The translations under genes were made by a program, and so were the position numbers. This document shows, in pieces, positions 25,061-33,462 of a stretch of 64,000 nucleotides of DNA (position 1 is its first letter; each line of letters opens with the position of its first letter). Source of the DNA: Myxococcota bacterium (GTDB lineage Bacteria > Myxococcota_A > UBA9160 > UBA4427); assembly GCA_028278345.1 (NCBI GenBank), contig JANQEL010000279.1, positions 1 through 64,000 of the forward strand. Direction: 5' to 3'. Below the pieces are notes generated by a model, which was given only the letters and a program-made list of their open reading frames with translations, was not told where the DNA came from and ran no database searches.

Positions 25061-25639
25061 TCAGCGTGCCAGCAGGATCTTTCGCGCGCGGTAGAGATTC
25101 GATTTGATCGCGTTCTCGCTCTTGCCGAGGGTGTTCGCGATCTCCTGGATCGGTCGATTCTCGAGGTGGTGGAGTTGGAAGAGCACCTGCTGTTCGCGGG
25201 TGAGCTTCTGATTCACCAGACGATCGATGCTGGCCACCCGCTGCTTGTACTCGATGCTTTCGATCGCGCTCGGCACCACGGCCGAGCTGGCGAATTCACT
25301 CGCTGCCGACTCGCCCTCCTCGTCTTCGAGGGGCACGGTCGGGTGGCGCTTCTTCTTGAAGCGCGACGCGATGGTTCGGCGGGTCACGCCGAAGATCCAC
25401 GCGGCGAAGGGCGCTTCCCGCCGGTAGGAGTCGACGGAGGAGAAGACGTTGACGAAGACTTCCTGCACCGTCTCTTCGACGTCGGCGATGTTGTTCATCC
25501 GCTTGTCGACGAAGTGATAGATCCGCTTGAAATAGCGATCGTAGAGGGCCGAGAAGGCCTCGTGATCGCCGGCGCTGATCAGGTTGACGAGTTCCTCGTC
25601 GGCCAGCGCGGCTACATCATTCATCTCAGGAGCTGCCAT
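25061..25639 (-). CDS. ECF-type RNA polymerase sigma factor
   Basis: Sigma-70-family ECF regulator of 192 residues. Region 2 is visible in DHEAFSALYDRYFKRIYHFVDKRMNNIADVEETVQEVFVNVF and YRREAPFAAWIFGVTRRTIASRFKK. Region 4 is seen in RLVNQKLTREQQVLFQLHHLENRPIQEIANTLGKSENAIKSNLYRARKILL. No adjacent anti-sigma factor is visible; the downstream neighbour is the hydrolase-fold pseudoenzyme. The upstream region has two small perfect hairpins. Confidence 0.93.
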   Translation of the reverse strand: MAAPEMNDVAALADEELVNLISAGDHEAFSALYDRYFKRIYHFVDKRMNNIADVEETVQEVFVNVFSSVDSYRREAPFAAWIFGVTRRTIASRFKKKRHPTVPLEDEEGESAASEFASSAVVPSAIESIEYKQRVASIDRLVNQKLTREQQVLFQLHHLENRPIQEIANTLGKSENAIKSNLYRARKILLAR

Positions 25640-25973
25640 CGTCTCCCCCTTCCCAATCCCAATCCACTGTTCCGCGATCGCCGCGAGCGCGAGTCCCAGT
25701 CACGCGGCGTTCCACTTCATCTCATCCCAGGTCGAGCCGTTGGCTCGAAAGGAGGGCTCCGGTCGGAGCACGCCTCATTTGGGAAGTGGCCGATTTCGTC
25801 GATCGGTGTCGAAAAATGTCAGCGGTGACGGAATTTGTTTCTGGGGCGGTGCCCAGCAGCGCGTCCGGAAACGGGGAAAATCGCTGGCACCGCAGAGGGT
25901 TCGCGGCTTAGTCGCGTATCGGCAGCGGACTTCGGCGATGCGCAGATGACGCGCAGGTCCGCGCGAGTCCCCG
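25640..25973 (-). promoter_or_regulatory. Upstream region of the sigma factor gene with two adjacent hairpins
   Basis: 334 bp without a gene. Two short perfect inverted repeats lie close together: TCGAGCC-GTT-GGCTCGA at 25732-25748 and GCTCCG-GT-CGGAGC at 25756-25769, about 95-130 bases before the sigma start. They could shape the leader transcript or bind a regulator. I could not assign a confident promoter and see no ORF. Confidence 0.4.
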
Positions 25974-26774
25974 CTAGTGAAACGCTGTCTTGCGTGCGCG
26001 CTCGAACACCAGCTTGGCGGCTTCGCGCAGGGCGGCGCGGGCGGGGGAGTCGGGGTGAGCGCGCCCGATCGCCTGGCGGGCGGCCAGGGAGCGGTAGACG
26101 TCGAGGTCCTCGAGCAGCAGGCCGTAGTTCACCAGCGAGCGCCCGAGCCTCTGCTCGACGCTGCGGGCCAGCACGCCGAAGGCCGCTTCCCCCTCGCGGC
26201 GGCCGGCGGCCCCGTGCACCGCGACGCCGATCTCGGCCTCCGGGTTCTCGCGCAGCACCCGGCTGGCCAGAGCGAACGCATCGCACAGGTTGCGTTCGTG
26301 GGTCGAGGTGAAGAGCAGAAGCCAGTCGAGCAGTTCGCCGGGCATCTCGGCCGCGTCGAGCCACTCCGGCGGGATGCGCGCGATCACCACGCCATCGACG
26401 GCGTCGGCCTGCTTCAAGCCCTCGGCCCGCTCGACGGCAATGCTCGCCAGTTCGTGGAGTGAGCCGACCTCGGCCACCTCGACTTCGGTCGCGGTATCCC
26501 CCGTGAAGAGACCGCGCGCGTTCGCGGTATCGGGGGTGACGAGGATCGTGCGTCCACCGAGTTCGCCGACCTCTTCGGCCAGGCTCGCGACCAGGCCGGC
26601 GCGCAGCATGTCGCGATCCGCGATCGGCACGCTGGCCAGGGGCAACAGCGCATCCGCCTCGGAGGTCGCCTCGGGAGGATGCGCGCTCGGCTCGGGCGGC
26701 GGGGTGGCCACGTCATCCGGACGTTCGAGTTCCGGCATGAAGTAGTGCAGTACGTCGGATAGATCGCGCGGCAC
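25974..26774 (-). CDS. MinD/FlhG-like protein without a Walker A motif
   Basis: A 266-residue cytoplasmic protein. The N-terminal MPRDLSDVLHYFMPE is followed by a Pro/Ala linker. The rest resembles the second half of MinD/FlhG ATPases: LLDWLLLFTSTHERNLCDAFALASRVLRENPEAEIGVAVHG, EGEAAFGVLARSVEQRLGRSL, then LEDLDVYRSLAARQAIGRAHPDSPARAALREAAKLV. No GKGGxGKT loop is present at the expected place, so it is probably not an ATPase. It lies 21 bp after the ParA-CBM48 gene, in the same orientation, and is probably its partner. The start is GTG with GGAG upstream. Confidence 0.65.
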   Translation of the reverse strand: MPRDLSDVLHYFMPELERPDDVATPPPEPSAHPPEATSEADALLPLASVPIADRDMLRAGLVASLAEEVGELGGRTILVTPDTANARGLFTGDTATEVEVAEVGSLHELASIAVERAEGLKQADAVDGVVIARIPPEWLDAAEMPGELLDWLLLFTSTHERNLCDAFALASRVLRENPEAEIGVAVHGAAGRREGEAAFGVLARSVEQRLGRSLVNYGLLLEDLDVYRSLAARQAIGRAHPDSPARAALREAAKLVFERARKTAFH

Positions 26775-26795
26775 GGCGGCTCCGTACTCGAGTCG

Positions 26796-27890
26796 TCAGC
26801 GAACGACGAGGACCGAGTTCTCCTGGCCCGCAGCCGTGGGAACGAAGTCGGTGTTGTCGGGATCGCGGAACCACTCACCGTCGACCACGTAGCGGTACTG
26901 ATAGGTGCCCGGCGGCAGATAGAGGATCTTGGTCCAGATCCGCGTTTCGCCCTCGCTCTCGATCATCGAGCGCACCCCCTTGTCGGGGATCCAGCCGTTG
27001 AAGTCGCCGGCGATGCGCACCTCTCCCGCCTGGGCGTCGCGGTAGCGCACGACGACCTCACGCGTCGAATCGCCGCCCACCGTCTCCTTCTCTTCGCGCG
27101 GGATGTCGTTGCGGATGGCTGGCGGCGGACTGGCTTCGACTTCGATGGCCAGCGCCGCGTAGTCGCGCGCGCCGTTGGCGCTCGATGCGAAGCGGGCAAT
27201 CGGCTTCCCGGCGCGCGCTGCTTCCCGCAGCTTCACGTTGTTGCGGATGACCGTGTCGAAGCAGAGATCCTTGAACAGCTCGCGCACGTCGCCCAGCGTC
27301 TGGCGCGCGTAGCGGGTGCGTCCGTCGTACAAGGTCGGCAGGATGCGCACCGACACGTCGTGGCCGATCCGATCGTTGAGCAGCGCCACCGTCTCGAGCA
27401 GCTTCTGTACGCCGTCGACGGCAAAGAAGCTCATCTCGAGGGGAATGATGACTTCACGCGCGGCCCGCAACGCGTTGAAGGTGAGCAGCCCGACGTTCGG
27501 CGGGCAGTCGATCAAGACGTAGTCGTAGTAGGGCGGCAGATTGTCGAGGGCGACGGACAGCCGCTCGGTGCGCGAGTCGTGCCTTTCGGCCGCGAGCTTC
27601 TGCTCGAGGGCCGAGAGCACGATGCTCGAAGGCGCGAGATCGAGCCCATCGCTCGCGCTGATGATCACCTCTTCGAGGCGTCGCACCCCTGCGGGCTCGG
27701 CGAGGATCTCGTAGAGATTCTGGTCGAGTTCCTCGGGATCGATCCCGAGCGCCAGCGTCGCGTGGGCCTGTGGGTCGAGATCGACCACCAGGACCCGCGA
27801 CCCGTCGGCCGCAAGCGCACCGGCGAGATTGACCGTGGTGGTCGTCTTTCCACAACCACCCTTCTGGTTGACGACTGCAATGACCCGCAT
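26796..27890 (-). CDS. ParA-family ATPase fused to an AMPK-type glycogen-binding (CBM48) domain
   Basis: A 364-residue fusion. Residues 1-255 form a ParA/Soj-type ATPase: VVNQKGGCGKTTTTVNLAGAL (deviant Walker A), VVDLDPQAHATLALG, DYVLIDCPPNVGLLTFNALRAA. Residues about 275-364 are an E-set carbohydrate-binding module like the AMPK-beta/CBM48 domain: VRYRDAQAGEVRIAGDFNGW, WTKILYLPPGTYQYRYVVDG, EWFRDPDN. ParA proteins position cargo on the nucleoid; the CBM suggests the cargo may be glycogen or another alpha-glucan, which is inference. No parB or parS was found nearby. Confidence 0.9.
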   Translation of the reverse strand: MRVIAVVNQKGGCGKTTTTVNLAGALAADGSRVLVVDLDPQAHATLALGIDPEELDQNLYEILAEPAGVRRLEEVIISASDGLDLAPSSIVLSALEQKLAAERHDSRTERLSVALDNLPPYYDYVLIDCPPNVGLLTFNALRAAREVIIPLEMSFFAVDGVQKLLETVALLNDRIGHDVSVRILPTLYDGRTRYARQTLGDVRELFKDLCFDTVIRNNVKLREAARAGKPIARFASSANGARDYAALAIEVEASPPPAIRNDIPREEKETVGGDSTREVVVRYRDAQAGEVRIAGDFNGWIPDKGVRSMIESEGETRIWTKILYLPPGTYQYRYVVDGEWFRDPDNTDFVPTAAGQENSVLVVR

Positions 27891-28076
27891 GGCGTACCCC
27901 CCTACGCCGAAGGACTGTGCTGTGCCCTTCGTTCCTCCTCCCGATTCGCGGTTCGCGAGAGAAGGCTTGCCCGTATTCGGTTGTTGGCTCCCGTTTCTCT
28001 GGTCTTTCGGTTCGTTGCTTGCTGGTCGGGTTGCCTTGTTGGGCGGGGGAGGGGGGTGATCTGCAGTCGATACGGT

Positions 28077-28613
28077 CTACGCGGTCTGGCTGAAGCTCTG
28101 TGCCCTGCGCGCGGTGCGGGCGCGTCGTGCGGGTTCGACGCGAGTCTCACTCTTCCACGTGTCGACTTCGCGCTTGAAGTCGGCGACCTCGAAGATCCAC
28201 TCCTGCCCGGAGACGGCTTCGAAGGCGGTGTTCTCGAGGAAGACGAGGACGACCTCGCCGGTGGCGACGAGCACCAGTTCGGCGAGGGGGCGTTCGATGT
28301 TGGGGAGGATGTCCCGCAGCGCGCGAATGCTCGAGCGAATGCGCTGTACCGAGACACCGGCGTCGATCAAGCGCTTGGTGGCCTTGAGTGCGACGAGATC
28401 CTGGAATGTGTAGCGGTGGTGGCCGCCCCGGGTTTTCACCGAGGGGACGACGAGGTCGGTCTGCGCCCAGTACTGCAACTGGCGTCGTGAGATGCCGAGG
28501 ATCTGAACGACTTCCTTGGTGCGATAGAGATCGCCCGGTTCTCCGTTCTGCTTGCTCTTCTCTCGGCCGTCGTGGTTCGGATCGATCGAGTGGCTCTGTG
28601 CGGGGGTGTCCAT
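28077..28613 (-). CDS. MerR-family transcriptional regulator
   Basis: A 178-residue regulator with a winged-helix MerR domain: LYRTKEVVQILGISRRQLQYWAQTDLVVPSVKTRGGHHRYTFQDLVALKATKRLIDAGVSVQRIR. A C-terminal domain of about 100 residues (ELVLVATGEVVLVFLENTAFEAVSGQEWIFEVADF) lacks a recognisable metal site. AGAGGA seven bases upstream supports the ATG at 28613. A perfect palindrome lies at 28635-28644, just before the gene. It sits 186 bp upstream of the ParA-CBM48 gene in the same direction. Confidence 0.9.
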   Translation of the reverse strand: MDTPAQSHSIDPNHDGREKSKQNGEPGDLYRTKEVVQILGISRRQLQYWAQTDLVVPSVKTRGGHHRYTFQDLVALKATKRLIDAGVSVQRIRSSIRALRDILPNIERPLAELVLVATGEVVLVFLENTAFEAVSGQEWIFEVADFKREVDTWKSETRVEPARRARTARRAQSFSQTA

Positions 28614-29052
28614 CTCGTTTCCTCTCACTTGACTACTTGCAAGTTGCGGTTGGCAGGTTGTGCTTCTTCGTTCGTTGGTTCTCGTTGCTACGGGCTTGGC
28701 TCGAATCGAATCCCCACACGACGAAACGCTGTTCGTGGCTCACGATGTCGTCATTCGAATCGCTCGTTGCAGCCCCTTTCGATACGCGATGCTCGATGGA
28801 TCGAACTTGCGTTTGGTTGGCGCAAAAGTTCTTGCAAATCCCGCTTCTCGAACGGAAACGGAAAGCGCTCCTCCAGCTAAAACCGAGAAACCCTCGAAGT
28901 CAACCCATTTGTTCAGCGAAATGTAGCGGTTGAGGCAAACGAATCGAGTCGAATCGGGGTTTTCCACGAGAAGTTGCGCATCCGCAGAAGCCTGATCCGG
29001 ACTCACCGGCGCGGAGCGGATCCGGGCCTCGGGCTGCGGTAGGGTGCCCCGC
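28614..29052. promoter_or_regulatory. Divergent merR / kinase intergenic region, lower GC, candidate MerR operator
   Basis: 439 bp of visibly lower GC than the flanking genes, between the divergent merR-like and phosphoglycerate-kinase-like genes. The perfect palindrome ACTTGCAAGT at 28635-28644 is 22 bases from the merR start and could be an autoregulatory operator. A related half-site (CACTTG) lies just beside it. Promoters for both genes must lie here, but I could not assign boxes with confidence. No coding frame is convincing. Confidence 0.45.
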
Positions 29053-30285
29053 ATGTCGGATCCGAAGGAGAAGGGCGGAACGACGGGCGATTCCCCTGGG
29101 GGAGATCGCGATTCGCGAATCCTCGTCGAGGACGACGCGGGTCGCCGCCCGTTCATGCGGGGGATCATGGTCCACTCGCTGATGGCCCGCGGTGTGAGCT
29201 TCGACGAGGCCTTCACCACGGCGAACCTCGTGCGCGATCGCACCCGCGAGCGCGGCGTGGTGCAGCGCAGCGAACTCGCGAAGCTCGTGAGCGAGATCCT
29301 GAGCGAAGACGTGCTCGGTGATCATCAACCGCCGATTCCGATCCCCGGCGGCATCCAGGTCGGTGGCCCCGAAGAATCCGAACCCTTCTCGAAGGGCGTG
29401 CTCGCGCAGTCGCTCCTCGCGGCCTCGATCGATCCGAGCGACGCCCACGATGTCGCGCGCGAAATCGAGATCGGGTTGCTGCGCCAGGGTCGCCGGCAGA
29501 TCACGCGACACGAACTTCGTCGGCTCGCCCACGACACCATGCTTCGGCGCTTCGGTCCGCGAGCGGCCTCGCGCTACCTGATCTGGCGCGAATTCCAGGA
29601 GCCTCAGAGGCCGGTCATCATCCTGCTCGGTGGCAGCACCGGGGTCGGGAAGACCTCTCTCGCCCTCGAGGTCGCGCGACGCCTGGGCATCCGGCGCGTG
29701 CTGTCGACCGATTCGATCCGCCAGGTCATGCGGCTCATGCTCTCGAACGATCTGATGCCGCAGATCCACGCGTCGTCCTTCGACGCGCACCACGATCTAC
29801 CCGTCGCCGAGGGGATGGACGACGAGGAAGATCGCATCGTCGGCGGCTTCATCTCCCAGGCCTCGGTCGTCTCGGTGGGGGTGCGGGGCATGATCGAGCG
29901 CGCGATCGAGGAGAGCACGAGCCTCGTGCTCGACGGCGTGTCCCTCGTCCCGGGCATGATCGACCTCGACGCCTACAAGGCCAACGCCCACATCATCTAC
30001 CTGGTGGTCGCGCGGATGGACGAGGAGAGCTTTCGCAACCACTTCGTCGCCCGGGGCAAGCGCCAGAAGCACCGCGACCCGGCGCGCTACGTCGAGAATT
30101 TCGACTCCATCCTGAAGATCCAGGAGCACTTCCTGGAGCTCGCCGACCGCTACGACATCCCGATCGTCGACAACGTGACGATCGACGGATCAGTCATGCT
30201 CGTGATCCGCCACGTCGTGGAAACCCTCCGTAAGTCCGGTAACTTCGACGATCTCGACCTGCTGCAGACGGAATCGTCGTCGTAG
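29053..30285 (+). CDS. 2-phosphoglycerate kinase-like protein with two ATP-cone-like repeats
   Basis: A 410-residue protein. Two N-terminal repeats, RPFMRGIMVHSLMARGVSFDEAF (about 32-54) and EPFSKGVLAQSLLAASIDPSDAH (about 110-132), each followed by a similar helical stretch, resemble ATP-cone modules. The C-terminal half is a P-loop kinase: PVIILLGGSTGVGKTSLALEVARRLGI (about 187-213) with STDSIRQVMR and LVLDGVSLVPGMIDL. It matches archaeal-type 2-phosphoglycerate kinases; the substrate is inferred from the family. The ATG at 29053 was preferred over a GTG nine bases upstream. Confidence 0.8.
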   Translation: MSDPKEKGGTTGDSPGGDRDSRILVEDDAGRRPFMRGIMVHSLMARGVSFDEAFTTANLVRDRTRERGVVQRSELAKLVSEILSEDVLGDHQPPIPIPGGIQVGGPEESEPFSKGVLAQSLLAASIDPSDAHDVAREIEIGLLRQGRRQITRHELRRLAHDTMLRRFGPRAASRYLIWREFQEPQRPVIILLGGSTGVGKTSLALEVARRLGIRRVLSTDSIRQVMRLMLSNDLMPQIHASSFDAHHDLPVAEGMDDEEDRIVGGFISQASVVSVGVRGMIERAIEESTSLVLDGVSLVPGMIDLDAYKANAHIIYLVVARMDEESFRNHFVARGKRQKHRDPARYVENFDSILKIQEHFLELADRYDIPIVDNVTIDGSVMLVIRHVVETLRKSGNFDDLDLLQTESSS

Positions 30286-30401
30286 CGCTTCGGGCGGGTT
30301 CACGGGGAACTCGCGGGTTGTCCGCAGGTCGAGAGTGTCGAGAGTCCGCCCGAGGGCGCGACCGCGTGCGCGACCTCGAATCCCACCCCACCGGAGGTCC
30401 C

Positions 30402-31823
30402 ATGCCGAAGAGTTCCCCCCCGGCCATCACCCGTCTGGGTGATCTGCGCGGCCAGGGTTATTCGCACCGCAGCCTGCGCGACGAATTGCGCGCCAATCTC
30501 CAGCGATGCATGCGCGAGGGGAAGCCGATCTTCCAGGGCATCGTGGGTTACGAGGACACGGTGATCCCGGCCCTCGAGAACGCATTGCTCTGCGGCCACG
30601 ACGTGATCTTCCTCGGCGAACGCGGGCAGGCGAAGACGCGCATGATCCGCTCGATCGTGGGGCTGCTCGACGAGTGGATCCCCGAGGTGGCGGGTAGCGA
30701 GATCCACGACGATCCGTTCGATCCCATTTCCGCCTATGCGCGCGAGAAGGTCGAGCGCGACGGCGACGATACGGAGATCGCCTGGTTGCACCGCGAGGAT
30801 CGCTACGGCGAGAAGCTCGCGACCCCCGATACCTCGATCGCGGATCTGATTGGCGACGTCGATCCGATCAAGGTGGCAGAGGGGCACCACCTCTCGGACG
30901 AGTACACCCTGCACTTCGGCCTGCTGCCGCGCACCCATCGCGGCATCTTCTGCATCAACGAACTGCCCGACCTCACGGAGAAGGTGCAGGTCGGCCTGTT
31001 CAACGTGATGGAAGAGCGCGACATCCAGGTGAAGGGCTATCGCGTGCGCCTGCCGATCGACGTGCTCGTGGTCGCGAGCGCGAACCCCGAGGACTACACG
31101 AGTCGCGGTCGCATCATCACGCCGCTGAAGGACCGCTACGCGGCACAGATCCGCACCCACTATCCCAGGAAGCGCGAGCTCGAAGTGGCGGTGGCGAACC
31201 AGGAAGCCGAGCTTCCGCATCTCGGCGAAGCCGCGGTGCACGTGCCCGACATCATGCAGGACGTGGTGGCCGAGCTGACCTTCCAGGCGCGCAGCAGCGC
31301 CGACGTGAGTCAGTCCTCGGGCGTCAGCGTGCGCATGACGATCGCCAACTACGAAACCCTCGTCGCCAATGCGGTGCGCCGGGCGCTGCTGCTGGGAGAG
31401 CCCGAAGCGGTTCCGCGCATCACCGATCTGCCTTCGATGCTGGCTTCCAGCCGGGGCAAGATCGAACTCGAGTACGCCGGGGTCGAGCGCACGGAAGACG
31501 AAGTGCTCGCCGATCTCATGCAGCGCGCCGTGCGCGTCGTGTTCGAGGAGCGCGTGCAGGAAGAACAGGTGAAGCCGATCGTCGAGGCCTTCGACCAGGG
31601 TTGGCAGGTCGAGGTGTCCGCGGCCCAGGAGTCGGCGAGCTACCTCGAAGGGCTCGACGAGATCGCGGGCCTGCGCGAACTGGCCGTGTCGCTCGCGGGC
31701 GGTGATTCCGAGGCGCGCATGGCGAGCGCCATCGAGTTCGTGCTCGAAGGGCTCCACCTCGCCAATCGCCTCAACAAGGCCCAACTCGAAGGCGCGACGC
31801 GCTTCGGGCGGCTTCAGGAATAG
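30402..31823 (+). CDS. MoxR/BchI-like AAA+ ATPase with atypical Walker motifs
   Basis: A 473-residue AAA+ ATPase of the magnesium-chelatase/MoxR clade. The Walker A region reads FLGERGQAKTRM (G72-T79, Ala where the last Gly is usual) and the Walker B is GIFCINELPDL (Asn instead of the first acidic residue). The sensor region VVASANPEDYTSRGRIITPLKDRY is well conserved. GGAGGT precedes the ATG at 30402. A VWA gene begins eight bases after the stop, as in MoxR-VWA chaperone pairs that insert cofactors or remodel partners; the target is unknown. Confidence 0.85.
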   Translation: MPKSSPPAITRLGDLRGQGYSHRSLRDELRANLQRCMREGKPIFQGIVGYEDTVIPALENALLCGHDVIFLGERGQAKTRMIRSIVGLLDEWIPEVAGSEIHDDPFDPISAYAREKVERDGDDTEIAWLHREDRYGEKLATPDTSIADLIGDVDPIKVAEGHHLSDEYTLHFGLLPRTHRGIFCINELPDLTEKVQVGLFNVMEERDIQVKGYRVRLPIDVLVVASANPEDYTSRGRIITPLKDRYAAQIRTHYPRKRELEVAVANQEAELPHLGEAAVHVPDIMQDVVAELTFQARSSADVSQSSGVSVRMTIANYETLVANAVRRALLLGEPEAVPRITDLPSMLASSRGKIELEYAGVERTEDEVLADLMQRAVRVVFEERVQEEQVKPIVEAFDQGWQVEVSAAQESASYLEGLDEIAGLRELAVSLAGGDSEARMASAIEFVLEGLHLANRLNKAQLEGATRFGRLQE

Positions 31824-31831
31824 GAACAGGC

Positions 31832-33457
31832 GTGTTCACCTATCGCTACAGCCGCTGGGATGGCACCCAGAAGGAATTCAGCCTCGACGCGAAGAGCGCG
31901 CTCGACGCCATGAGCGAGCTCATGATGGAGGGGCTTTCCGCGCGCGAAGCGATGGAGTGGATGCAGCGCATGGGCTTCGAACTCGCGGGCCTGAACATGC
32001 GCGTGATGGGGCTCGACGAACTGCAGCACGAGCTGCGCGAAGCCATGCGCGATCTCTACAACCAGTTCGACCTCGACGAGGCGCTGCCCGAGATGCAGGA
32101 GCGCCTCGACGAGATCCTCGACCGCGAGCAGGAGACGCTCCAGCGCGAGCAGGGCTTCGAATCCTCCGCGATGAACGACTTCCTCGATCGCCGACACCGC
32201 GAGCGCCAGCGCACGTCCGAACAGATCGAGGATTTCCGCGACTACGAATTCCAGGACGAACAGGCCGCGCGCGACTTCGCCGAGCTGCTCGAAGAACTCG
32301 AAGCGATGCAACAACTCGAAGAGTTCATGCAGGAACGCGGCGGGCGCTTCCGCGGCGAAGAGATGGCGGATTACGAACAGGCGCAGGAGATCCGCCAGCG
32401 CATCGAGCAGATGGAGCAGCTGATGCAGCAGCTCGCTTCGGGGGATCTCAAGGGCCTCTCACCCGAGGCGCTCTCGGAACTGCTGGGCGACGAAGCTGCC
32501 GAGTCGCTGATCCTGATCCAGGGTCTCGAGAACCAGATGCGCGACGAGGGTTTCCTGCGCGGCGAGGGCGACGATCTCCAGCTGACGCCGCGGGCGATCC
32601 GACAGATGGGCGCCTCCGCGCTCGCCGACATCTACGGAATGCTGAAGCGCGACCGCGCGGGCGAACACGACTCGGCCGAACGCGGAGTCGCGATGCCGCG
32701 CCCCGACGAAACGCGTCCCTGGGAATACGGCGATCCGATGGATCTCGACATCGTGAAGACGGTGTTGAACGGCGTGAAGCGCCGCGTGGCCGAGGGGCTT
32801 CCGGCGGCCGGCGCGAACGTCTCCCTCGACGTCGAGGACTTCGAGGTGCGAGAGACCGATTGCGCCACCCAGACCACGACGATCCTGCTGCTCGATCTCT
32901 CGTGGTCGATGTCCTGGGCGGGACGCTTTCCCGCGGCCAAGCGCGTGGCCCTGGCCCTCGATCACCTGATCCGCACCCGCTATCCGCGCGATCACTTCGC
33001 CGTGGTCGGCTTCTCGACCCGAGCGAAGGAGATCCCGATCGGTGAGCTGCCCGAAGTGTGCTGGGACATGGGGGATCCGTTCACGAACTTGCAGGGCGGG
33101 TTGATGGTGGCGGAGGAGTTGATCCGCAAGAAGCCTTGTTCGTCGCCGCAGATCCTCGTGATCACCGACGGACAGCCGACGGCGTACCTCGATGAAGGCG
33201 AACTCCGCGTCGAATGGCCGAACGGCCTCGGTGGCGTGTCGCCGCATGCGGTCGCGGCGACCCTCGCCACCGTGCGTCGCGTGACCCGGCGCGGGATCAC
33301 GATCAATACCTTCATGCTCGACGACGCCCCCGAGCTCGTGGGCTTCGTCGAGCGCATGACCCAGATCAACCACGGCCGCGCCTTCTACACGCAGCCGAGC
33401 CAGATCGGTTCGTTCATGATGGTCGACTACGTGCAGCAAAGGCGACGTCGGCGGTAG
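31832..33457 (+). CDS. VWA-domain protein, partner of the AAA+ ATPase
   Basis: A 541-residue protein. Residues about 1-320 are rich in Glu, Gln and Arg and helical or coiled-coil, including LLEELEAMQQLEEFMQERGG. A C-terminal von Willebrand A domain follows, with a complete MIDAS: DLSWSMS at about 355-361 and ITDGQPT. The protein resembles the D-subunit type of Mg-chelatase-like systems. The start is GTG at 31832 with AGGA upstream, eight bases after the AAA gene. No signal peptide is present, so it is cytoplasmic. Confidence 0.87.
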   Translation: MFTYRYSRWDGTQKEFSLDAKSALDAMSELMMEGLSAREAMEWMQRMGFELAGLNMRVMGLDELQHELREAMRDLYNQFDLDEALPEMQERLDEILDREQETLQREQGFESSAMNDFLDRRHRERQRTSEQIEDFRDYEFQDEQAARDFAELLEELEAMQQLEEFMQERGGRFRGEEMADYEQAQEIRQRIEQMEQLMQQLASGDLKGLSPEALSELLGDEAAESLILIQGLENQMRDEGFLRGEGDDLQLTPRAIRQMGASALADIYGMLKRDRAGEHDSAERGVAMPRPDETRPWEYGDPMDLDIVKTVLNGVKRRVAEGLPAAGANVSLDVEDFEVRETDCATQTTTILLLDLSWSMSWAGRFPAAKRVALALDHLIRTRYPRDHFAVVGFSTRAKEIPIGELPEVCWDMGDPFTNLQGGLMVAEELIRKKPCSSPQILVITDGQPTAYLDEGELRVEWPNGLGGVSPHAVAATLATVRRVTRRGITINTFMLDDAPELVGFVERMTQINHGRAFYTQPSQIGSFMMVDYVQQRRRRR

Positions 33458-33462
33458 CTGCG

